Shown here: positions 37,801 to 49,652 of the stretch, in pieces | How positions within the stretch are numbered: the stretch's first letter is position 1 | Layout: each line of letters starts with the position of its first letter | Assembly: GCA_013399305.1 (NCBI GenBank) | Contig: VXAI01000067.1 | Location: 1,556,806 to 1,620,805, forward strand | From: Rostratula benghalensis | Lineage: Eukaryota > Chordata > Aves > Charadriiformes > Rostratulidae | Direction of reading: 5' to 3' | Length of the DNA: 64,000 nt | The notes under the pieces: model-generated | Told to the model about the DNA's origin: nothing | The model's input: only the letters and a program-made list of their open reading frames with translations | Databases searched by the model: none | Translations under genes and position numbers: made by a program

Positions 37801-40800
37801 GAATAGTTATCACTGCACTTGGGGGTGAGGTTGCCATACCTGCCCCAATGGGTCAAATAAACTACCCTTTTCCAGATCCTTTCAACTCTTCCTAAACCAA
37901 GTCATATACAAGTTTAATGCAACATCTAGTCCATGCTGTTTCTCATCCACTAATCTAAAAATTTGGGGTTGGACTCCCATTGAGCATCATTTCTCTTACG
38001 GGTGGGTTTACTCCCTCTCTGAGCTAACTCATTAATAGCTCTACAGCAAAAATCAGTCAGCTTGCTTTTTGCTTTGGCCACACTACTCTATTCTTTGCAT
38101 TTACTACCTAGTTTTCCTTTCTTGGTTGCATCCAATTCCACGTGAATGCACACTCTGGAGAAATGGGCACTGTTTGTAGAAGTTTGAGGCACGTCTGCAA
38201 GAGTATAAAATGTGGAAATAATCTAAAGCTATCTGAGGCAGTATCAACTACTTTATTAATTTCAGAATGTGCACATGTAATTCTCATTAATGTTAACAGG
38301 AATTTAACACGCATAAGACCCCACAGTCTGTTCAACTGTCATATGCTGTGGGAAAAGTCTCCTCCCCCTCCTTGCAAAATTTAATTGAGGCAGGCCTTAT
38401 GGTATCCAAAAGGTATGTCCCAATTCTACTTCAGAATATTCATAGAACTCCTCTGATTTACTAATCTCTTCCATTTCACTTCGAAGTATAGCCATTCTTT
38501 AACTTTTTTGATACAAAAACAGTGTCATTAAAATAAACAATGCAAGTAATGAAAAATTCATGTGTAGAAGTATCTGGAGCTACACACATTTTACCTCTTT
38601 TAAATTTAACACAAAGGCAGTCAAGAACAAAAGACAAGAACGCCTTGGGGTTCTATCTCTAAAAATTAAAATCAGGTAGTATGACAACATCATGTTCATG
38701 TTATACTAAAGTCATGGTGTAGTTACTCAAAAGTTAAAGTGCAATTTTATCTTAGTAAATAGCAGGTAATAAAAATAGTAAATAGAATTATACAGACAAT
38801 TGTACTTCCTACTTACAAACAAAATCATTCTAATAGTATCTGCTTATCTCTGGTACCTTACACTGTTATGTCTTAGCTTCAGACAGCAATTAAGTCTTCT
38901 TCAGTGTGCAACTAAGCCAACCCTAATAAAGTCAATGGGAGCTTTTCCTCTTACTTAATGGCTGTTGGTTGAGGCCCAAAAATAATTGCATAAGAGCACA
39001 GAATGCCACTTTACGATAAATTGACCCTGCCTTTGCAAGAAATATTGGAAATACATTGCAAGGTTCTCATTCTGTAACCATTTGCTGAAGCCAGATGCCC
39101 AAATGACTACTCAAGCCTGTTCATAAATAGGGAAATGCTTATGCACAAAGGACCTAATCCTGCACTTCCTCAAGGTGATGCTGAAACTTCAAAAGAGCGA
39201 AACGTGGGGCCTAATGTCCATCTACCAGACACCACATTTAGCACACAGAGGGCACTGAGAAATTTTGACTCTTTCGTGCATTACTACATGTCAAATGCAC
39301 AACCTTTTCCACAATAGCAGATCTCAAAATCTATATAAAGATCCTGCCTACCACAACACTCAATCATTCACATAAGCAGTTTTTAGGATCCAACTTGTTT
39401 TAAAATATAAGTTTCAGCTGGCCACAACCTTTTCCCTTAGGTCAAATCCCATGAACAGGCCAGTGTCTCGCCTGAATATAGGTCAAGCCCAAATGAAAGA
39501 ATGAACTAGATTTGAAAACAAAATTTCATTTTAAATTTTCTTCTCTTAAAATCAAAGCAATTCAGCTACCAAAACCTTCCTTCTATGAGCAGAATTGCTG
39601 AACCAAAGCTTTCCTGAAAGCAAAGGGCAGGCGAGGGAGCATTTGTCCAGCATGGCACCTCCATTGGATGAAAGACACAGTGTGCGAGGGACCAAGGGTG
39701 GCAGGAATATTAGCATCTCTAGTGATTCACAATGGGCATATCAGCAACTAACAGCTATTTCAGGAGATAAAACATGGAATACTGACCCATGAGATACTGC
39801 TAAAAGGCACAAGGCAAGAAAGCAGAAAACTGGCAAGCTACTCTCTGCCCAAGCAAGCTGTGAAAACTGACTGCACCAACTGCATAACTATGCTGCAAGC
39901 AGCAACATGGAGTCAGTTAAGTGCTTTTGTAGATTGTCTGTGAATTTTAACAGATTGACAGGTACTCAGATTGACTTAAGACACTAATATCCTGTTTTCT
40001 CTTGATGAAAGACAGAGAAAGAGACAAATTATTGTTGTTGCTCCTCCAAGTTTTGATGAATCATCCTCAAATTATTACTATAAAACATGAAAATTTCATT
40101 CACATGAACATTGCCCATATAAACCCGATCACTTCTATGTCTTCTCAATAATGGTTGATTTTTCCATCTTTGCCCCTCAGATGGTATGTTTCAATTTTTC
40201 CACCACATCTGTTCTACCATAACAGTTCCTGGCTTCTCCTGATGCATTTCGTATGAGTCTAAGGCCAAGAGAAAATTAAACAGATTATATAGTCATTCCA
40301 CTTAGATGTTCCTATATGCTAGGACTCTCATGTTCTTATGACTTTTTTGATTTAAGAGAGGTAGTACTACTATTCATTTTACAAGAGTTTAACGCGAAAA
40401 AGATCACTAGCTATTTAAAGCTGACCTTCAATTAATTCAATTATGAGTCCAATAACCAAAACACTTGCTTTCTGGTTAAACTAGGTCTTATTTTGATCTG
40501 CTGTGGCCTACAAGTCCATGACAAAAAGATCCTTAGGTATTCTACAAAGCCTAGGATTTTCTTTTTAATTATAACATCATTTCAGCATTTTCAATTACAA
40601 CTTTGAGGAAAGAATCATCCCTAAGAATTAAAAAGTATTGACAGTAGCCTACTCACTTTAAAAGATTGGGAATTTTCTCAAGTGTATGATTCTAAACCAG
40701 TATTACAGCCTACAAAATTCATTGCATCTGTTAATATCTTGTCTCAAGAGTTAATAAAATTCGCTATTTAAAAAAGACCACAGAAAATCCTCTTTCACAC

Positions 40801-42829
40801 GTGAACTTTCTTTGTCCTTTTTCATTGAATTAATGTGCCCTTTCTGTGTATTGTTTTCCTGCCTACAACAGATTTGAACATGTTAATCAAGTTATCTCCT
40901 AAGAAACTTTTGATCAAATGCACTGGTTTACCTCATCAAATCTCACTGCACTTATTTTCTCCACTCCTCAAATAGGCCTATGATTCCTCACTCCACCGTT
41001 TAACGTATTACTACATTCATTTTTGAAAAACAAAAAATGGATATACATCCACTAACTGCTTGCTCCTATGCAGTACAGAACCCCCATTAAAAATTACCTC
41101 AACAGTGGGGGAGAGGTTTGGGTGGGTTCTTTTGGTGGTGTGTTTTGGTTTTGTTTTAAAAAACCCATCAAAACCCAGAAGCTAGTACTTTTTCCATACT
41201 CAACTCATAAAATGTGGCCACTCACCAAGCACTGTAAAAGCACAACTGAGGGAAGAGCTGAACTTTGCCCTGGGAGACAGGAACTTAAAATATAATTTCT
41301 CACAGAAAAAAGAAGTACAGAGAGTTGTGCCAAATGTAAGACACTGTTGAGGTGACTGAGAAGTTCAGTGCTCCTTGACAATGGCCCTGAAACTGGAGGT
41401 GATTAACACTGAAGGTGGTTTGGTCGCAAGTCTGTGGAGAGAAGAACCTCCTAGCTGGCCACAAGAGCCCCTTGCATACCCAGTCAGCCAGAGGCACCAC
41501 TGGTTCTCAGTGCTTCAGTGAGTCTTATGCTCTTAAGTAGAAGCCAAATAATTAAGAATAGTTAACATCTTTCTAAAGGTTATGCTGGGCACTCTCCAAA
41601 TGACTGTCCCCTAGGGCAGACTACAAACATTTGTAGCTTGCACGAAGCTAACTGGCTATTAATTCAGTTAAAAATAGCACTAAAAACAGAAAGAGAGAAA
41701 TCCCATTAAGAGCAGACACCATGCATCTGCTATTGAATCTCTACACAGCCCGAGTCTCTCTGCAGCTAGGTCACGAGGCTGGTACATATGTCCCCCTTCC
41801 TCCTAAGCAGTACTTGTTTACAGTACCATATAAAGTAATTTAATATAATTTTTTAAAAGTATGGCAAAAGACAGTGTGCACTGTATGCCACCTGCTTCTA
41901 ACCTGAGCATACCCAGTGTAGATTTTTTGACCCAGAGTATTACCCCAATCACTTCCCCACACAAATATTGCACCCAACCCAGCGAGGGCTGTAAAACACA
42001 TCACCACTTAAAGGCTCTGCAGGAACATCACAACCCTGGCTATGCACGAGGCTGTCATTCTAGCACTTAAATCTAGGACCATTTCCTCCACTTAAAATCT
42101 AGTTCCTGCCACTTGCTAAAAAAGGGCACGTACGATACTCGGAGATTGAAAAGCACCACAAAAATAATGCAATGTTATGCAGACAGCTTGAAAAAATGTT
42201 ATCATCTTTGTCCGTTGGTTCTGAATGTTATTCAAATGACATTCTGGACAAGACTGGAGGGATAACTTTAGTTTAATGACTAATTAGCAAACTTGTGCAG
42301 AAATAACATGGCAATGTATTTGACCAAGTGTCACATCACAGGCAGGCTGGGTTTCTCCTGACACTTCCCTTTGCACTTACTGTCTCCGTTTGGGCTGGCA
42401 CAGCAGGTTGCTTATGTTACAAAAACTCATTATGTTTAGAAACAACAAAAAAAAATATGAGAGTAATAAATATTTACACCAGAAAACATAAAACATGGAA
42501 GGCATATTCTGTGGAATAATCAATCCTCATGGACACAGAAGTCATTCAAGTTATGATAAACAGCTCCAGTTTCATATCTGGTTCTCCCAGTAGCCTGAAC
42601 CAGTCAACAGGCTTCCTTTCTCCAAGTGACCCTGCTGGCAGAATTTCTCTCACAGTTCAATGGATCAACTTCAGAATGAGGACAACATAGTTATTGAATT
42701 TCATCTGAAACATCTCCTTTGCTCCAAAAGCAGCAAGTGAGCAGATGATATTAATTGCTTTGGCATCCATAGAAAAGGACGGACACCCACATCCTGCAGA
42801 CAGATAATACTCTCTTTACAGTTGAAGCC
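37801..42829. other. Non-coding DNA, nothing recognised
   Basis: AT-rich sequence with short open frames only. 40360-40400 (CTACTATTCATTTTACAAGAG) loosely resembles part of MIR in reverse, but it is too short to call. Confidence 0.5.
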
Positions 42830-42911
42830 GGAATCAAATCACTTTATTTCTTTAACAAAAGTTGTTTGCTGGAATCAAGCCACAATCTTTCTTTAACAAA
42901 GGTTGTTTGCT
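42830..42911. repeat. 41-bp tandem duplication, two copies
   Basis: Copy 1 is 42830-42870 and copy 2 is 42871-42911. Both begin GGAATCAA, both contain TTTCTTTAACAAA, and both end GTTGTTTGCT. Differences cluster in the middle of the unit, giving an identity of roughly 85%. This is a local replication-slippage duplication of some age. Confidence 0.85.
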
Positions 42912-44029
42912 GTATGTGGTTGTGTCTCTGACTATTATTTTCTGTTGATTGGAAGTAAGTAATAAAACTGGCCTTCAGAAGAGGCTTACTGAATATTTCA
43001 TTAGTTAGTTTACCTGTTTGATCAGAGGAGGAATTATCACTTTTACCTTTGCCAATCTTATGTTTTGCCAGGACAAATTGCTTTGACAGGACTTAAGGAC
43101 TAGCAATATAGCTACTTGGAAAAAAAGCAGTTTCTCCCATTTTGGGGTCAAGATACTAGCCGAATGGTTCAGACACAGTGTAATAGGGAATTGTAGTGAT
43201 TTTACATTTTCCTTTAAAGGAAGGTAGAGTTAACAATAGTGCTAGATGCTATCCCTCAGAATATCCCTACCTGAATACCAGTTGTTTGAAAAAACTGGTG
43301 ACAAGATAACACCATCAACCCTCCAACCCCTCCCCAAATATATAATTCATACACACAAACCTCTCAACAACCTGGGAAGCACCCTCTGTAGCTCAAATGG
43401 TTAGCATGTGCTTTGTGAGGTATGATGTTTATCATTTATTTAGTACACATTGCCACAGCCTGAGGAAGAAAAGTTTAAAATTAATGTCAATAGACGAAGG
43501 ATTGTTCTCAGAGTCATCTACCTAACCTCGTTGTTATCCCTAAGGCAAAAGCCTTTATGAATTCATTCAGGGCCATTCTATTATATATGCAGGGAAATGT
43601 CTATCAAATGCAGATGAAAAGGAGTTATTCCCTATGCAAAGTCTGAAGGATCATGTCTAGTAACTAGAGGTTTAATTTCAAGATTTCAGAAATTCTCATT
43701 TAAAAATACCTGAAGCAAAGTCTAAACAGGGAATGATAAGAGAAGTAATTGGTGCACCAATTTGGGTACCATGTCGTATTTCTGATAGGAAACACAATAC
43801 ACCTTGTATTAAAGATTAGGACAACAAGTGCAAGCCACCCCAGTAACAAAGCAGTACAATAACTAGTAGAGATAGTGTTAGCATTAAAGTTGAATTCCCT
43901 GATTGCTGTCAGCCACTTTCACAGCAAGTCTTTTTGACATATTCTCTAATTTCCTTGACATTAAAAGGAAGCTTTAGAGGAAGAGGTTGAGACATTATTA
44001 GCTTAAGAGACTGAAATGACCATCCTCTT
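42912..44029. other. Non-coding DNA, nothing recognised
   Basis: AT-rich unique-looking sequence. No open frame, repeat or RNA gene was recognised. Confidence 0.5.
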
Positions 44030-44300
44030 TCATTTTCTCTTTTTTCTTGCCTTCCTTCACTTTACAGGTTTCGGTGTAGAATTGAATTCTTCTCTTGAAA
44101 ATACTCCTCCCATTATCATCTTATCTTTTCTTCCTCAGTTGTAAATTTTTTAGTCTTTTCCTTATGTATCCTTTGCTCCCCTATAACTTATTTCTCCCCT
44201 TAAAATAATTCTTCCTGTTCTCTATTTTCTTTCCCCATATTTCCCCATCATATCAAATCTATTCAGGTCTACCAAGTATTCAGGCAACTTCTCCTATCAG
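44030..44300. other. Second pyrimidine-rich block
   Basis: The + strand is C/T-rich with words such as TTTTCTTCCTC and CCTTATGTATCCTTTG. It resembles the block at 37015-37800 in composition and in one word of about 16 bp. A diverged shared repeat is inferred, not shown. Confidence 0.35.
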
Positions 44301-47300
44301 GTTTGGTGAGGCAGGGGAGTTCAAGGGAAGAATTCCCATTCATTTGTAAAATTACTATAAGAAGCAATAAGGGAGATCTGCACTAGACTTTTTTACCCTT
44401 GTTACACAATGAGAAAAGAGCTGGGATAGAGAATAACAACATAGACCCCAGTTATGCAGAGTCCTTAAGCCATTTAAGACCTTGACTCAACCAAAACAGG
44501 TCAGGAATAGACAATGAGAAGAACTCGGGAACCAGTGATGGGTCCCATTATATACCCTTACCCTTCCATTGTAAATCCAGCCCCAGCAATTTATCAGTTC
44601 TTTTGTTTTAAGTAAGATGTAGCGGTTTGGGCCTATTGCCTAATAACAGAACTTCTTTACAAAGACTTTTTTTTTTTTTAAAGTGACATATCAACACATC
44701 ACAGCAGCACCTCCTCAAGCATATATTGATATATTTGAGTGACTCCTCCAACGTTTTACTGGCATATTTGAAAACATGGAAGAGTAGTTTGATCAACAGT
44801 AGAACAAAAGCTGTAAAGCTTCAGTAGTTTTGTTTCTGTTTCCCCATTGCACATCAGAAATCAGCAAGATGGTATGTTTTTCTTAAATTTTTAATTATTT
44901 ACTCAGATTCGTTAAACATTTTCAGCACTATGCACCTGACACATGGTCAGTCAGGGGAGTTCTGTAATGAAAACATCCACCACAGAATACATGCTTTTTT
45001 CTGATCTAAAAATATGGTGTTCCCAGTCTGCATGAGTTTTTATAGGCAACCACTCATGTGCTGTGATATTCTGAATACACCCTATCTTCCTTCACTATGA
45101 TAAACAGTTGCATATTTTCATTTTGATTGCCTGGAAAGAGAATGGAAATGTTTAAGGAATTAATGGGTTTGTTCAGTCACAGTCATAAGTTCGGACAGTT
45201 TCAGAGGCTTGTTCTGCTTGTGCAGTCATGCTGTTAAATTATCTTTCATTATTAATATAGCTGCTATTAGGAGCTCTGCTTAGCAAAATACTTCTTTTAA
45301 TTTGCACCTAATGTGAAAAATTGACAAATGTTTTGACAATACTAACCGGTTCATTTTGTCCCTTGAATGCAACAATTTGCTTCCGCAATGATCATGTGTG
45401 TGGTGACTGACAGTGGGAGCATGAGGACAACTGACAGAGAAGGGAGAGGCATATCTTAAAGCTACTTCTTGAATAAAAAAAATAGAATTTCTATTCCAAT
45501 AATGTAAGAACCTGTGTTTTAATATATGCAGTTGTATTTTAACTAAACTTTAATTTCAATCAATAAACAAACTTGCAAGTTACACAATTCCATCAGACTG
45601 CATTCAATACAATGGACTGACAGGGCCAAAGGCAAATTAAAAAAAAAGGGGGGAAAAATCTTCAGAAAACACAGAAAAAAAATGTATCAGAGAACTCTAG
45701 CAATTGTTTAAACACTAAGACTGTATCACCATCAGCTCCAAAATCAGTACTGCCTTTGGGTATGGGCTTTTTTTCCCCTAGAAACTATTTTCCCCCCTTT
45801 CTAGTGCCCTAGAGTTTCAGTGTGGAAAATGACCCAATTGAAGTCAGTTTTGCCGCTTTCCTTAAAGCTAAAATCTCAACTATGATTTTTACATTCTATA
45901 GTATAGAATTTATTTAGCAAATACAATCAGAGTGATTTGTGCCATGTTAAGTGGTTTTTTTAAATGAAGACCTAAAGTTTGCCATAATTCACAGTTACTA
46001 AACATTTCCTTAGAATAGGACACATTCGGGGATAAATTTTTGGCAATATCTAGATCTTTCCAAGTTACTGTAAGAACAAGGTGGAGACACAAACATTGAG
46101 ACTGGCCAATGTCTCTCTCCTTCCTTCTTGCGTGAATCAGCAAATTCCTTAAAATGGCAGCATTATGCCTCTGCATGGAAGCTGGGTTTTCTGTGGTTTC
46201 ATAGGGTTGCCTTAGATACAGGCAATCTTTTCTGACAGAGATGATTTCTCACAGTCACAGAGAATTAGGTTTACTAGGGGTAGATTCTGCTACCTTATTG
46301 CACGTACACCAGAAGTCAGTAAGTAGATGAGACCTCAAAATGATTTATCACCTGTTAGAAATCTGATGGTGGAGCATTGCTATATGTGAGGCTGAAGAGA
46401 AAGAAGCAATGTGTACATGAAGTTCTTCCTGTATTAGCAGTTTTTCACTTGTCAAAAATCCATTTCATGTGCCATCCTGCTTTCTGCTCATCTGGCTTTG
46501 TTAGCTCCTTTTAGAGTTGATACCAAGCCTCAAAACTACAGATCACAATGGAAGTGTCAGTGGGATTGTATCTGTTTACGTCAATAATGCCTTTGATCTG
46601 CTGTCTTCAGGCATTACCTAAATGTTTACTGTATAATTTCATCCTAAAGGAGGACACGAAGTGTGCAATAGTCTAGCTGCTATGCAGTGCTTTGCACAGA
46701 TAACCACTGACCTTACAACACACAGGTAAACTCTTCATGTTCAGCTCCCTTCCTCTAAAAACATGCTTCCTTACTAGCTTGCACTGAATGCAATCTCCAA
46801 GCAGAGGAGTTTGAACTGTGTGGTACTGCACACTTGCATTCAGTAATAAAGGAAATGTTGAAAGGCACCTATTGATTGCATGCAGATTGTATGACTATGA
46901 TTTCCATATTTTAGTCTCGGATCTAAATTCTGCTTATTAGTTCTTAAGCAGATCAATAAGTACTACAGAAGTCTGATAAAAAAAAAAAAAAAATCAAGAA
47001 CCTTACATGAAACTATTATTGCATCTCTAAGCAGTCCATGGTGTTACTCATTGATCACTGAGTTTTTACCTTCGGCTACTGGAGTGTGTCTTACATAGGC
47101 TCTGCAGACCATAGAAGCCATTTCTACGATGAGTCAAGTACTCACGAGAAAGGTCAGTTCTGTGCACTAAGTTAGAAGAATAGACTATTTATTCCCCTGC
47201 TCCAACCACATCTGTTTTTTTTTTCTCCTAACATCCATTCTTTCCATCTAGAAGAAGTATGAGTTTATTCTGTGCTTAAAATAAGACCTTTGTCCTTTTC

Positions 47301-48248
47301 TCCATGAGCCTAGTACTATGTACACATACAAGTGGAAAATAAAACATACTCAGACAGACTTATTCACAACTTGGAAGATTCATACTCAAAGGATGAAAGC
47401 ACTTTTTTATGTCCATTACTTCAATAAATATTGCAATGACAAACTCTAAAGAAAGCCTCTAGACTACTATTTGCAATTACTATTCAGATTTTTTCCTGTT
47501 TGTGTATACACTTACACACATACTTAATAAGGAAATTGCTGAATAACTGTATATGTATCAAAATAGGAAGAGCCAACAGTTAATAAATTTACATTTACAG
47601 AGGGAATAATGTATAGTATCTTGCATCTTAAAATCCATTCTGAAAGGGCAGCATCATGCTATAAGAAGAATTATTTCTTACAAACTCTCATGTCTCTTGG
47701 GAAGTATACCACGTTATTCATTCTATAGTTAAACACCAGAATATTACAAAGTGGATTGCGTACGATGCCTATACTCACATATCTGCAAAAATCCTCAGGA
47801 ATTTCTTTTTCCTCTTACATTTCCTCTTTTTAAAGGCTTCAAAACCTCTCACCACTCAAGCACTTAATAATATGCAAGTTCCTTCAGCATCTGTAATATC
47901 ATCCGGTGTGGGGTAAACGAATTAGAGCTTGCTGAAGAAAAGCAAATAGCTAGGACTGCAAGCTATGGCTAATTACATTTAATAAATTTCAGCCCTTTGT
48001 GTGTTTTTTTCTCCCTGAAAGAAATGCCTGATTTGGAAAGAGGAGAACAATTCTAATAGCCTTCAACCAGTAAAAAGGATTAATTTGACATGCGTCAGTA
48101 TGTACGCTACAGTGGCCTTTTTTTTTTTGCAATTATTTCAAACTTTCTTCATACACAACAGCTACAGAAAAGCAGTTCTGGTTTACTGAAATGTGGCTGG
48201 CTTTAATCACGTGTCGGGTAGAATCTTTAATAAAATTCTGCCACTTAC
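44301..48248. other. Non-coding DNA, nothing recognised
   Basis: AT-rich, with a T run near 44669-44679, an A/G-rich patch near 45625-45660 and an A run at 46979-46993. No gene or repeat family was recognised. Confidence 0.5.
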
Positions 48249-48263
48249 CTGGGTTCTCTCATC
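48249..48263 (-). other. Candidate 15-nt microexon
   Basis: On the - strand the sequence reads ACTTTGTCTTTCAG, then the 15 bases GATGAGAGAACCCAG, then GTAAGTGGC. Both splice signals are close to optimal: a pyrimidine tract ending in CAG, and CAG before GTAAGT. The length is a multiple of three, which would insert DERTQ if read in phase 0. Microexons of this size are known in neuronal genes of vertebrates. The host gene is not recognised, so this rests on splice signals alone. Confidence 0.25.
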
Positions 48264-49337
48264 CTGAAAGACAAAGTATTTTAAGTCTTACAGGTACAGT
48301 TCTGCTACTTATGCAGATGGAAAGGTCTAAACTACATTAAAGGAGCAGGACCAAGGGAAGTTACATTCTTGTTCTGGAAAGAGTGAAGGAGAAAATAAAA
48401 CAAAGCTCAAGAAAACTCACCCATCAATTGGGTCAGTGGGGTAAAGCCTGCAGATTTTAATGACCACCAGTTTTAATGATCTAACCACTTTTCTGGCTTG
48501 CTATCCAGACCCTCGGTAAATGTGCTACTAGGTCTTCCCTTCCTAACCACCTCAGAGTGTGGCTACCAAGGCAAAAAGAGATGAAGGCAGAGTGACATAA
48601 TGAATTGCTCTCTGTAGAAGACATGGTAAATTGTAACACAAAGTAGTAGAGCAAATTAATAAGCTCAAACACAAGGCAAGGCACTCCAGAAAGAACAACA
48701 CAGACTGCTCTTTGGGTGCAGCTGGACAACACAAACAAGCTTTAACAACTAACTGTTATCAATAAGGTTATTCAGGCCTCCCCTGCTCCCCTGGCATGAC
48801 CTCTGCATTAAGCCAGTTCAGAAATATGAACAAGGGAAAAAAAAACTTTTTTTTTTTTTTTTTGGATGTGCCAGTTTTCCTTACTTTTAAGGCCTTCACA
48901 TAGCTCACAAGGGGTTTATGAGCAGGAAGTAGAGAAACCAGACTAGGAAAATTCCTTGTGAGAGCTCCTAGGCAGTACCCCAGTTTACTTGCAGTTGCCA
49001 CACTGCACTGTGGTGAACTTGCCAGTGAGGAACAAAGAATGAGCTCTGTCCTTCCACACTAGAGGCAAGTGCTTCTGGGTCCTGGCTGAAGTCAGAAGGA
49101 AGAGGGTGCAAAGAAGATCTGAAAGGTAACAGAGCTTGGTACAGATTTTTTTAAAAAACATTTTTTAAAAGAGACTTGGTGCCATTCGCTAGAACTATCT
49201 CCTGCACAGCCTTACTTACACAATAGCTTCAATCTAAACAGCAAACATGCAGGTAAAAAAACATTATTACATAGAGAAACAGAGTAAACATTGAAAATAC
49301 TATAATGCAATTACACAAGTTGACACTAGAAAACATT
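48264..49337. other. Non-coding DNA with a poly(T) run
   Basis: Holds a T run of 17 at 48847-48863 preceded by A-rich sequence. Open frames on the - strand are short and unrecognised. Confidence 0.5.
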
Positions 49338-49652
49338 GAGGAGGTCCAGGGATGGGCAATGAAAATGATTACACGCATGGAGGGGACTTTAAAGAACAGG
49401 AATATCTAGTTTCCATAAGAGATGAATACACAAGATCTGATATAATAAACCTATGCAGAACAGTAAATTGTACAGAGAAGCTGTCAGACATTTATCACCC
49501 AGTAAAGAAGAGAAACAAAAAAACTGGAAAGCAAAAATGCCAAACTGTGGGAAACAGTCTTTTTGCATAGTGCACGATTAACTTGGGGAGTTTGCTACAG
49601 CAGAAACTTGCAGGCAAGAGCTTAATAGGACTCAGAGAGGATTAGATATTCA
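49338..49652 (+). mobile_element. Ancient L3/CR1-type LINE remnant
   Basis: The left end reads GAGGTCCAGGGATGGGCAAT followed by GAAAATGATTA. This follows the L3/CR1 sense-strand motif GGAGTCCAGAGAAGGGCAAC-AAAATGATTA. The right end reads GATTAACTTGGGGAGTTTGC, then GCAGGCAAGAGCTTAATAGG, then AGGATTAGATATT. This follows the CR1 3' region (AACTCATTGCC, GCCAAGAGCTTAGCAGG, AGGATTAGACATTTAT). The middle is heavily diverged. The order and spacing of both ends support one old insertion in sense orientation, older than the CR1 at 23.7 kb. It has no coding capacity. Confidence 0.65.

Noticed and set aside
44613..44640. TGTAGCGGTTTGGGCC, similar to the start of some passerine ERV LTRs
   Set aside because: The following sequence does not continue like an LTR, and no matching 3' end or target duplication was found.
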